A stretch of DNA of 64,000 nucleotides from DSWT01 sp034433375 (lineage in GTDB: Bacteria > Chloroflexota > Anaerolineae > B4-G1 > SLSP01): contig DAOUAQ010000116.1 in the NCBI GenBank assembly GCA_034433375.1, positions 43,109-107,108 on the forward strand, given 5' to 3'. Positions within the stretch are counted from its first letter, which is position 1; the number at the start of each line of letters is the position of its first letter. The notes under the pieces were generated by a model. The model searched no databases and had not been told where the DNA came from. It saw only the letters and a program-made list of their open reading frames with translations. Both the position numbers and the translations under genes were made by a program. Shown here piece after piece: positions 35,378 to 42,857 of this stretch.

Positions 35378-36496
35378 ATGAAACTTTCTTGCTTGCAGGA
35401 AAATCTGTCAAAGGGATTGAGTATTGTTGGGCGGGCGGTTCCATCCCGCACGACGATGCCAATTTTGGGGAACATTTTATTGGCGACAGATCATGGGCAG
35501 CTCAAACTGGCGGCTACCAATCTGGAGCTGAGTGTGGTGCATTGGGTTGGAGCGCGCGTCGAAACCGACGGCGCGCTGACCGTTCCTGCGCGCAATTTCA
35601 TTGATCTGGTAAACTCATTGCCGCCGGATCAGGTGGACCTGGCGATGGACGACCAAACGCTTTCCCTGGCGTTGAACTGCGGCACGGTGAAGGCCAGCTT
35701 CCGCGGCATCTCCGCCGAGGAGTTCCCGGTGGTGCCGGAGCCGGAGCAAGGGGATGGTTTCGCCGTCGAAGCTGCCGACCTGCGCGCGGGCCTGGTGCAG
35801 GTCACGTTCGCGGCCTCCACCGACGAGAGCCATCCGGTACTCACCGGCGTCCTGGCAGAATTTGAGGGCAGCACGCTCACGTTAGCCGCCGCCGATGGCT
35901 TCCGCCTGTCCATGCGCCAGATTCCGCTGATCCATCCGGTTCCTACGCCGTTCAGCGTCATCATCCCGGCGCGGGCGCTCTCTGAGCTGATGCGCATCAT
36001 CGGCAGCCAGGAAGAGCCGGTGAACATCTCGACGACGCACCCGCACAACCAGATCCTCTTCAAGCTGACGGACACGGTGCTCAATTCGCAACTGATTGAT
36101 GGCAACTTCCCCGACGTGCGGCGCATCATCCCCGCTTCGTCCAGGACGCGGGTTGTGTTGGGCCGCGAGGAAATCCTGCAAGCCTGCAAGCGCGCGGCCA
36201 TCTTCGCCCGCGACGTTGCCAACATCGTCACGCTCTCCATCGAAGCGGGTGAAATCGTGGTGTCGGCGGATTCCGCCGAATCGGGACAAGGCTCCACGCG
36301 CTTGATGGCGAATGTGGAAGGTGACGGCCTGGAAATAGCGTTCAACGTGCGCTTCCTGATTGATGTTTTCTCGGCATTGGATACGCCGCAGGTTGCGCTC
36401 GAACTTAACGCGCCCACTAATCCCGGCGTTATCAAGGCGGTCGGGGACGACGCTTTCGTTCACGTCGTGATGCCGATGCATCTGGGGCGGCGCTAG
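35378..36496 (+). CDS. dnaN: DNA polymerase III subunit beta (sliding clamp)
   Basis: This 372-residue protein has the length and three-domain pattern of bacterial beta clamps: MKLSCLQENL at the start, ILGNILL, EEFPVVP, GFRLS, LIDGNFPDVRRIIP and the C-terminal VMPMHL. The dimeric ring encircles DNA and tethers replicative and repair polymerases. The start is fixed by AGGAGG upstream; the frame stays open further upstream but overlaps the previous gene there. dnaN usually sits beside dnaA at the origin; here no dnaA, recF or gyrB is present, so it may be relocated or a second copy. It has its own promoter. Confidence 0.95.
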   Translation: MKLSCLQENLSKGLSIVGRAVPSRTTMPILGNILLATDHGQLKLAATNLELSVVHWVGARVETDGALTVPARNFIDLVNSLPPDQVDLAMDDQTLSLALNCGTVKASFRGISAEEFPVVPEPEQGDGFAVEAADLRAGLVQVTFAASTDESHPVLTGVLAEFEGSTLTLAAADGFRLSMRQIPLIHPVPTPFSVIIPARALSELMRIIGSQEEPVNISTTHPHNQILFKLTDTVLNSQLIDGNFPDVRRIIPASSRTRVVLGREEILQACKRAAIFARDVANIVTLSIEAGEIVVSADSAESGQGSTRLMANVEGDGLEIAFNVRFLIDVFSALDTPQVALELNAPTNPGVIKAVGDDAFVHVVMPMHLGRR

Positions 36497-36657
36497 ACAA
36501 GCCTTCAGTTATCAGCAATCGGCTATCAGCACATAGAACCAAAGGCCGAAAGCTGACCGCTGATCGCTCGTGGTTAATCGCGGGACCAAGAATGGGGTCG
36601 TGGCGACCTTGTTTTTGGTCCTGTTTTACGTAATGATATGGGTTGGTGATACAAGCT
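36497..36657. other. Intergenic region with imperfect ATCAGC inverted repeats
   Basis: The 160-bp gap between dnaN and the Lon-like gene contains several TATCAGC/GCTGAT units that can fold into an imperfect hairpin spanning about 36510-36566. A weak TTGTTT-N16-TAATGA (36609-36636) could be the protease promoter. No gene is seen. Confidence 0.4.
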
Positions 36658-39141
36658 ATGGAGAAAATAGAACGACATGCGCGGGAACTTCCCTCGGCGG
36701 CGCTCTATCGCGCCTGTGATCCGGGGAGGTTTCCATTCACGGCAACCGACGCGTTGCCTTATGTCCCGATGATTATTGGACAGGATCGGGCTGTGGAAGC
36801 CATCCACTTTGGATTGGACATCCAGAGTCCCGGTTTTAACGTTTTCGTGATGGGGCCGGTTGGAACAGGCCGACGCTCAATTTTGGGACGCATCGTGCGC
36901 GAGCAGGCGGCGCGGGCTGAAACACCGAGCGATTGGGTATACGTCAACCACTTCGCCGATCCGGGAACGCCCAGAGCCATCAGTCTGCCGCCGGGCCGGG
37001 GCAGCGAGCTGCGCGCCGACATGGAACGCTTCAACAGTGGCTTGATGGATCGTCTGCTTCAGGCCTTCGAGACCGACCAGTATGCCGAGGCGCGCGAGAA
37101 ATTAGAGCAGCAGTTCCGCGAAATGCAGCAAGGGGAACTTTCCTCGGTGGATATGGCCTGCCGGGAGCGGGGCTTCGCGCTGGTGCGGTCGCCTTCCGGG
37201 CTGTACATCTCCCCGGTGCGCGACGGTGAATTGCTGACCCCGGAAGCGTTCAGCCAACTGCAAGCCGATGACCGCGCCTATGTGGAGCAGAACCTGAATC
37301 TGCTGGAAGATATGCTCGGCAGCGCGATGCGCCGCTGGCGTGAATTTGAGCGGCGCACCCAGGCCGATATCGAGCGACTGGACCGCGAAGTGGCGAACTT
37401 CACCGTCAGCCCGCTGGTGCAGGAATTGCGCGAAAAGTATGTTGACCAGGAGGAAGTGCAGGAGTACCTCGACGAAGTCCTGAAGGACATCGTGGAGAAC
37501 GTGGACATCTTCCGCAGCGAAGGCGAAGGTGACGCCGAAGACGACAGCGTATCGTTGCTGGAAATTCCACTCAGCCAACGTTACCGTGTCAACCTGTTAG
37601 TGGATAACGCCCACGGGCAAGGCGCGCCGGTCATTGTCGAGGATGTGCCCACGTATGACAAACTCTTCGGGCGGATCGAGTACGACGTCCGCCGCGGAGC
37701 CACTATCACCGACTACACGCTGATCCGCCCTGGCGCGCTGCACCGCGCGAATGGCGGCTATCTCATCCTGGACGCTGAGTCATTGATGGACGAACCTTAC
37801 GTCTGGGTGGGGCTGAAGCGCGCGTTGTTTGGCGGATTGATCCGCATCGAATCGCCCGACGGGCAGCAGTTGGTGCGCAGCGTGACGCCTGTGCCTGAGC
37901 CGATCCCCATGCAGGTGAAAGTGATTTTGCGCGGCTCACCGTCCATCTACTACGCGCTGTATGCCTACGATGAGGACTTCGCCAAACTGTTCAAGGTGCT
38001 GGCCGACTTCGACGCGGAGATGGAGCGCACGCCGGAGTCCGAATACACGTACATCCAATTCGTGCGCGCGCTGTGTGAAGACGAACACCTGTTACCCTTC
38101 ACGACAGAGGCGGTGACGCGGGTGATCGAATACGGCGCGCGGCTGGCCGATCACCAAGACCGGTTGAGCACGCAGTTTGGACAGATCGCCGATCTGGTGC
38201 GCGAAGCCGCTTACTGGGCGAAAAAACAGCAGCGCCCGGCAGTGCAGCGCGTTGATGTCCTGGCGGCGTTGCGTCAGCAGAAGCGGCGCGTGAGTCTAGG
38301 CGAAGAATACGCCCATCGCGCCATCGCCGAGGGCCGCTATGTGATCGTCACGGCAGGCGAGCGCGTCGGGCAGATCAACGGCTTGACGGTGTTGACGCTA
38401 GGCGGCTACACCTACGGGATGCCAAGCCGGATCACCGCGCGCGCCTACATTGGGCGGGGGAACGTCCTGGACATTCACCGCGAGGTGCAGTTGAGCGGCC
38501 CGATCCACGGCAAGGGCTTGTTGACGTTGGTGGGTTATTTCGGCGGGCAGTATGGAACTGACTGTTCGCTATCAATGGAAGCGAGCCTGAGTTTCGAGCA
38601 GACGTATGACGATATTGACGGCGACAGCGCGTCGTGCGCGGAGCTGTACGTGCTCATCTCGGCGATGGCCGAAGCCCCGCTGCGCCAAGACCTGGCCGTG
38701 ACCGGCGCTGTAGATCAGCACGGGCGGGTGCTGCCGATTGGCGGGGTCAACGAAAAGATTGAGGGATTCTTCGACGTGTGCGCCCGGCGTGGCCTATCGG
38801 GGACGCAGGGCGTGCTCATTCCCGCCGTCAACGCGAAAGACTTGATGCTGCGCGAGGACATTGTCGAGGCCGTGCAGGCTGGCCGGTTCCACATCTATAT
38901 AGTGGAGACGGTGGATGAGGGCCTGGAACTGCTGACCGGACTGCCCGCCGGGGCGCGCAGCGAGACAGGCGACTTCACTGAAGGTTCGATCCACGCGCGA
39001 GTGGCAGCGCGGCTCAAGAAGTTCGCCGAACACGCCAAACCTGAAAAAGACGATGAGGATGACGATCCTGCTCCAACAGAATCCGGCGCGGCGTCGTGCG
39101 GTATTGACAATGTGTCCGTTTCGCAGTTTAATGGATGGTAG
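36658..39141 (+). CDS. Lon-like protease (LonC/YcbZ type, AAA_32)
   Basis: This 827-residue protein fits the Lon-related AAA_32 family. An ATPase-like region near 60-110 has GPVGTGRRSI, where Walker A Lys is Arg (a trait of this family). A long helical insertion (about 145-290) follows, then the second ATPase part and the C-terminal Lon protease domain with catalytic Ser657 (DGDSAS) and Lys700 (NEKIEG). Related LonC proteins are known to degrade unfolded proteins without ATP hydrolysis, which fits the Arg. The acidic tail (KDDEDDDP) is low complexity. The start at 36658 has a weak ribosome binding site (GGTGAT); in-frame GTG/TTG codons lie 12-15 nt upstream. Confidence 0.9.
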   Translation: MEKIERHARELPSAALYRACDPGRFPFTATDALPYVPMIIGQDRAVEAIHFGLDIQSPGFNVFVMGPVGTGRRSILGRIVREQAARAETPSDWVYVNHFADPGTPRAISLPPGRGSELRADMERFNSGLMDRLLQAFETDQYAEAREKLEQQFREMQQGELSSVDMACRERGFALVRSPSGLYISPVRDGELLTPEAFSQLQADDRAYVEQNLNLLEDMLGSAMRRWREFERRTQADIERLDREVANFTVSPLVQELREKYVDQEEVQEYLDEVLKDIVENVDIFRSEGEGDAEDDSVSLLEIPLSQRYRVNLLVDNAHGQGAPVIVEDVPTYDKLFGRIEYDVRRGATITDYTLIRPGALHRANGGYLILDAESLMDEPYVWVGLKRALFGGLIRIESPDGQQLVRSVTPVPEPIPMQVKVILRGSPSIYYALYAYDEDFAKLFKVLADFDAEMERTPESEYTYIQFVRALCEDEHLLPFTTEAVTRVIEYGARLADHQDRLSTQFGQIADLVREAAYWAKKQQRPAVQRVDVLAALRQQKRRVSLGEEYAHRAIAEGRYVIVTAGERVGQINGLTVLTLGGYTYGMPSRITARAYIGRGNVLDIHREVQLSGPIHGKGLLTLVGYFGGQYGTDCSLSMEASLSFEQTYDDIDGDSASCAELYVLISAMAEAPLRQDLAVTGAVDQHGRVLPIGGVNEKIEGFFDVCARRGLSGTQGVLIPAVNAKDLMLREDIVEAVQAGRFHIYIVETVDEGLELLTGLPAGARSETGDFTEGSIHARVAARLKKFAEHAKPEKDDEDDDPAPTESGAASCGIDNVSVSQFNGW

Positions 39142-39164
39142 AGAAGTCATTTTAATCCACTCAC

Positions 39165-39190
39165 TGTGGTTCGTACCACAAAGTTTTTCA
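39165..39190 (+). terminator. Short hairpin and T-run after the Lon-like gene
   Basis: TGTGGT-TCGT-ACCACA forms a 6-bp stem (39165-39180) with a stable UUCG-like tetraloop, followed by GTTTTT. It would end transcription of the protease gene. Confidence 0.55.
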
Positions 39191-39226
39191 TCGTCGCGTT
39201 CTTGATTCCAGAAAGGAGGAACGATT

Positions 39227-40498
39227 ATGACAAACCTGTTGAAAAATCCTGGTTTTGAAGGCAATTGGTGGCGGAAGACCCACACAGGGCAGGAGTTCGG
39301 CGAGATTTTCGTGCCGGAACAGTGGGTGGCGTTCTGGAAAGAAGGCGGGCCTGTCCCGCACGATCCCGGCAATCCAATTGGCTATGGTCGTCCTGAGGTT
39401 CACGTCATCAACCGCGAACCGCCATTTCTGAATCCCTTGCGCATCCAGGGGGGTAACCGCGCTGTCAAACTCTTTAGCTTTTTCCGCATCCACTACGGCG
39501 GTTTTTACCAGCGCGTCGAAGGGATCACGCCGGGGACGCGTTTGCGGGGCGCAGGCTGGGCGCACGCCTGGTCGAGTGGGCAGGATAACCCGCGGGCGAG
39601 CGATGGCGTCGGCGAGGGCGCCTATTTCATCCGCGCCGCCGATTATAACAAGGTGGATGGGGTGCGCAACTTCACCTTCGCCGTGGGAATTGATCCCACC
39701 GGCGGCGCCGATCCGTATGCGAGCACGGTCGTATGGGGTGAAGGCGCGCACATCTACAACGCCTACGCGCAAATTCCGCCGGTCGAGGTCACGGCGCAGG
39801 GGACAGCAGTAACGTTCTTTGTCCGCAGCGCCGTCCTGTGGCCGTTCAAGCATTGCGATGCCTATTTCGATGAGATGGAGTTGGTCGTCGTGGATGGCGG
39901 TGGCGGAACGCCTGTCACACCTGTTACCCTGACGCTCCCCACGGCGAAGCCGGTGCAAGGCGCGCCGTTTGAAGTAACGGCGTCGGGCGGCCCAGCGCCG
40001 GAACGTCTGGCGGTGCAGTTTGAAGGCGGTGAGGTCTTCCAGAGCGCAGTGGCGCGCGTCGGCGGCCTCAGCCGCTGGCGGTGTGTGGCGGTGACGCCCG
40101 GCGCGTATACCGTCAAGGTGACTGCTGATGGGGTTGTTTTGAAGCAAGCGCCGTTTGAGGTGACGGAACGCCCGGCACCCGGCGGTGGGACGCCCGGCTT
40201 TGTGCCGCCGCGCGAGGATTACGCCCGCACTTACCTGTTGCTGCCCCCCGGCGCCGGGGATGAATGGCTGCGCGCTGTTCTCGACAGCGGCGTGTGGAGC
40301 AAATATCACTGGACGATTGGCGGGAGCGCCGACGACGCCGGCGGAGGGCCGACCAAACGCAAAGTCATCGCCGTCAATCCGCAAGGGTGGCCCAGCGACC
40401 TCAAAGCCTTCTTCGATAAATACTATGCAGGTGTGGATTACGTCGCTGTGGTGGCGCGGACACCTGAAGATCTGCGGCGGGTTCTGAGCACTATGTAA
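39227..40498 (+). CDS. CBM-like beta-sandwich protein without export signal
   Basis: This 423-residue protein has three parts. Residues 1-220 form a jelly-roll pattern beginning LLKNPGFEGNW, as in carbohydrate-binding modules of CBM4/9/22 type. Residues 225-320 look Ig-like (VTLTLPTAKPVQGAPFEVTA). A Pro/Gly linker leads to a C-terminal domain (330-423) of unknown type. There is no signal peptide or TM helix, although CBMs are normally exported, so it is cytoplasmic or uses a non-classical route. AGGAGG (39214-39219) gives strong translation. No catalytic residues are evident; glycan binding is only an inference. Confidence 0.75.
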   Translation: MTNLLKNPGFEGNWWRKTHTGQEFGEIFVPEQWVAFWKEGGPVPHDPGNPIGYGRPEVHVINREPPFLNPLRIQGGNRAVKLFSFFRIHYGGFYQRVEGITPGTRLRGAGWAHAWSSGQDNPRASDGVGEGAYFIRAADYNKVDGVRNFTFAVGIDPTGGADPYASTVVWGEGAHIYNAYAQIPPVEVTAQGTAVTFFVRSAVLWPFKHCDAYFDEMELVVVDGGGGTPVTPVTLTLPTAKPVQGAPFEVTASGGPAPERLAVQFEGGEVFQSAVARVGGLSRWRCVAVTPGAYTVKVTADGVVLKQAPFEVTERPAPGGGTPGFVPPREDYARTYLLLPPGAGDEWLRAVLDSGVWSKYHWTIGGSADDAGGGPTKRKVIAVNPQGWPSDLKAFFDKYYAGVDYVAVVARTPEDLRRVLSTM

Positions 40499-40511
40499 TG
40501 CCCGTTCAATG

Positions 40512-40540
40512 ACGAAGCCCCGCAGCACGCGGGGCTTCGT
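40512..40540. terminator. Bidirectional terminator hairpin
   Basis: A perfect 12-bp GC-rich stem (40512-40523, 40529-40540) with a 5-nt loop lies between convergent genes ending at 40498 (+) and 40554 (-). No long U-tract follows on either strand. Confidence 0.62.
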
Positions 40541-40553
40541 GACTCTCGAACGG

Positions 40554-40979
40554 TTATTCTCTTCGTAACTCTACGCCTTTGATCGTGTAGTAAAACGCCA
40601 GGGATTCGTTCATCCCGTCTTTGATCCGGCGTTGCATTTGATCCATAATATCAATGAACAGCAAATCTGCTTCACCTTTTGCGGCGACGATGCCGAGCCG
40701 TGGTTTGTTTCCGGCGTTATGCAATCCCCACTCTCCACCAAAGCGCCGGCGAAAAGTTTCACCTAAGAATGTTCCCCAGGCCATCACGATCTCTTTGGAT
40801 GGGCGGGGAAATTGCTTGAGGTGACGGTCTATCCATTCATCGAGCAATTGCAGACCGACGGCATTGTATTCGACATCGGTGTCGGCGAAACGGCTCAGGC
40901 CCAGCCGCGCTCGTTCTGCCAGCTCGACGAGTTGGCGTGCTTGCTGTGTCGGGATAAGTTGCAGCGGATTCTGTGCCAT
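40554..40979 (-). CDS. Small protein of unknown function (DUF3806-like pattern)
   Basis: I do not recognise this 141-residue soluble protein with certainty. An N-terminal helix region (QQARQLVELAERARL) is followed by a motif MAWGTFLGETFRRRFGGEW, which recalls DUF3806-like domains where a helix is followed by a Gly-Gly-Trp turn. The remainder alternates short strands (LGIVAAKGEADLLFI) and a helix (DIMDQMQRRIKDG). It has its own well-formed promoter, divergent from the MBL-fold gene. The DUF suggestion is tentative. Confidence 0.72.
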   Translation of the reverse strand: MAQNPLQLIPTQQARQLVELAERARLGLSRFADTDVEYNAVGLQLLDEWIDRHLKQFPRPSKEIVMAWGTFLGETFRRRFGGEWGLHNAGNKPRLGIVAAKGEADLLFIDIMDQMQRRIKDGMNESLAFYYTIKGVELRRE

Positions 40980-40996
40980 AGTGACCTCTGAATTTC

Positions 40997-41025
40997 ATTA
41001 TAGCACAACTCATACAGGGGTACAA
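40997..41025 (-). promoter_or_regulatory. Promoter for the small unknown gene
   Basis: On the minus strand TTGTAC (41025-41020) and a perfect TATAAT (41002-40997) are 17 bp apart, about 18 bp before the start codon. Confidence 0.68.
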
Positions 41026-41068
41026 ACCCTTTTTTGTGCGGCAAACGACTTTTGCATTTTATAGCTTT

Positions 41069-41077
41069 TGTTATAAT
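41069..41077 (+). promoter_or_regulatory. Extended -10 promoter for the MBL-fold gene
   Basis: TGTTATAAT (41069-41077) is a perfect extended -10; the best -35-like sequence is too close, so it may rely on the extended element. The start codon is about 94 bp downstream. Confidence 0.55.
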
Positions 41078-41170
41078 CTATGATACAGGTGCGTCAGCAG
41101 AAAAATTGGCTGGATTAATACCTTCAACCTTCAACTTGTAACCTGCAACTATTCGTGGAGGAATTGTTAC

Positions 41171-41827
41171 ATGGAATTGACGTGGTATGGTTTAGGATGT
41201 TTTCGCATTGTTGAGCGTGGGTATCCGGCGGTGGTGCTGGATCCGTTCAATGAAGAGGAAACCGGCCTGGTTTTACCTCGTAGCCGCGCCGAGATTGTGA
41301 CATCGAGCGCATTTATTGATGAACCAGAAGAAGCCCGTTGGAAGGGCCTGCGCGGGGTCTCGCGCACGCTGGCCGGACCGGGGGAGTACGAGATTGGCGG
41401 GCTTTTCATTACCGGCGTTGCCACTTACCGCGACCGGAAGCACGGCGCAGAACTGGGGCAAAATGTCGTTTTCTCAGTGAATGTCAACGGTGTGGTTGTG
41501 TGTCATCTGGGGGAACTGGCGCATACACCAACCCAGGCTCAGGTTGAGGCGATGGGATCGGTCAATGTCTTACTGATCCCGGTGGGGTTGCCTGGCGGAT
41601 TAGTCCCGGCGATGGCTTCCGAAATTGTGAGTCTCATCGAACCGGATATTGTTGTGCCGATGAATTATCACACCCCGAATTTGCGCCTGTCGCGCAACCC
41701 GGTAGATCGGTTTTTGAAGGAGATGGGGGTGACGTGGGGTGATGCGCAACCGAGTCTCAAAGTGCTCTCTGCCACGAGCGAGGCGGAGGAGACCCAGGTA
41801 GTCCTTCTGCAGCCACAGCAAGGGTGA
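41171..41827 (+). CDS. MBL-fold-like protein lacking the HxHxDH motif
   Basis: This 218-residue protein resembles the small metallo-beta-lactamase-fold hydrolases of the UlaG/Lactamase_B_3 type: MELTWYGLGCFRI at the N-terminus, LAGPGEYEIGG, a CHLGELAHT segment and IVVPMNYHT. The metal motif THxHxDH expected after the third strand reads VTSSAFIDE (about 43-51), so both His and most ligands are lost; only the later His-containing segments remain. It is therefore probably not a standard zinc hydrolase. It may bind rather than cleave a ligand. The following TPR gene starts 26 bp later, so the two may be co-transcribed. Confidence 0.82.
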   Translation: MELTWYGLGCFRIVERGYPAVVLDPFNEEETGLVLPRSRAEIVTSSAFIDEPEEARWKGLRGVSRTLAGPGEYEIGGLFITGVATYRDRKHGAELGQNVVFSVNVNGVVVCHLGELAHTPTQAQVEAMGSVNVLLIPVGLPGGLVPAMASEIVSLIEPDIVVPMNYHTPNLRLSRNPVDRFLKEMGVTWGDAQPSLKVLSATSEAEETQVVLLQPQQG

Positions 41828-41853
41828 TCAAACACAATCAGGAGGTATTCTTT

Positions 41854-42645
41854 ATGCAAAAACGCGGACGACTTCTCATTGTAGGCATTATCGTCGTATT
41901 GGTCGTTGTTGGCCTGTTGCTGGCGATTCGTTTATCGTCGCCTTCCGCCAATAAACAGGCGGCGGAGATCAACATGGAAGCAATCCAGGCGCAGATAGAC
42001 GCCGGACAGTATGCCCCGGCACGGGACACGCTGCAACAGGCCGTCGTCGCGAACCCCGAAAACGCAGAGGCGCATTTCCTCCTGGGATTGACCCTTTTTA
42101 ACCTGGGAGAATATGCGAAAGCGCGCGAGTCTTTTCTAAAGGCGCTGGAACTGGAGCCGCAGCGCGCGGCGGCTGTGCATCATAACCTGGGGGCGTTGGC
42201 CTATCAAACCGGCGAGATGGAAACAGCGGTCCGGGAGTTTCAGTCCGCGTTAGAGGCTGATCCCAATGATCCCGATAGCCATTACCAACTTGGCGCTACC
42301 TATCTCCAGATTGCCAGTTCCACAGCGGATCTCTCCTATCTGACCAAAGCAGAGGTGGAATTTCAACAAGTGTTGGCGCTGTCGCCGGGGAAACCCGAAG
42401 CCCTGGTGGGGTTGGGCACCCTGTATATGAGCCAGAACAAAGTTGATGCGGCCATTGACTTGCTTGAGCAGGCGGTCAAAGCCGATCCCCAGATGCGTGA
42501 GGCGTTGTACGCCCTGGGTGTAGCGTATTATTCAAAAGGGGAAGCCGCATTGGCAAAAGAGACCCTCCAGAAGTTTCTGGACACGCAGCCACCGGAGCGC
42601 TGGGCCAAAGAAGCGCAGGACATTTTGGCGCAGTTGGGGCAGTGA
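41854..42645 (+). CDS. Membrane-anchored TPR protein
   Basis: I start at ATG 41854 (263 residues) because AGGAGGT precedes it. An N-terminal TM helix (about 7-28) is followed by about five or six tetratricopeptide repeats (about 45-255), recognised by LGLTLFNLGEYAKARESFLKAL, YQLGATY and ALYALGVAYY. TPR solenoids mediate protein-protein contacts; with the single anchor it probably scaffolds an envelope complex. It is 26 bp after the MBL-like gene, and 212 bp ahead of the large surface protein, which has a separate promoter. The specific partner is unknown. Confidence 0.88.
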   Translation: MQKRGRLLIVGIIVVLVVVGLLLAIRLSSPSANKQAAEINMEAIQAQIDAGQYAPARDTLQQAVVANPENAEAHFLLGLTLFNLGEYAKARESFLKALELEPQRAAAVHHNLGALAYQTGEMETAVREFQSALEADPNDPDSHYQLGATYLQIASSTADLSYLTKAEVEFQQVLALSPGKPEALVGLGTLYMSQNKVDAAIDLLEQAVKADPQMREALYALGVAYYSKGEAALAKETLQKFLDTQPPERWAKEAQDILAQLGQ

Positions 42646-42704
42646 AGCAACTACCCCGCGAATTGTTGGAATCTTTGGTCTTTCACATACTTTTGGTGTA
42701 TTTA

Positions 42705-42713
42705 TGGTATAAT
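42705..42713 (+). promoter_or_regulatory. Extended -10 promoter for the surface protein gene
   Basis: TGGTATAAT (42705-42713) is a perfect extended -10, with no good -35. It lies about 145 bp before the start of the 1878-residue protein. Confidence 0.52.
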
Positions 42714-42857
42714 TATAGTTGGAAATACTGGATGACGATGGTTGCAAAACCAGGTCCATTTACGAGGAGTGCTGCCGGGCTACATTATTCAGTTTTCGGG
42801 AAGGCGCAGCGTTTAACTATGTAAGTCCTATAAGTAGGTGTTCACGAGGAGGTTATC
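42714..42857 (+). other. Long 5' leader of the surface protein gene
   Basis: About 140 nt separate the predicted start of transcription from the AGGAGGT ribosome binding site and ATG at 42858. I could not match it to a known riboswitch class, including c-di-GMP-I, nor find a strong hairpin. A 60-codon frame (42642-42824) overlaps it but looks random. Confidence 0.35.

Noticed and set aside
36850..36885. Broken ATP site in the Lon-like protease as a novelty
   Set aside because: Arg in place of the Walker A Lys is common in this Lon-related family, so it is not unusual.
39188..40528. 446-codon minus-strand frame opposite the CBM-like gene
   Set aside because: The plus-strand frame has AGGAGG and a recognisable fold; the minus frame has neither.
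42642..42824. 60-codon frame ahead of the surface protein
   Set aside because: No ribosome binding site, no family, and it contains the predicted promoter.
42714..42857. c-di-GMP (GEMM) riboswitch in the surface-protein leader
   Set aside because: The conserved core segments were not recognisable.
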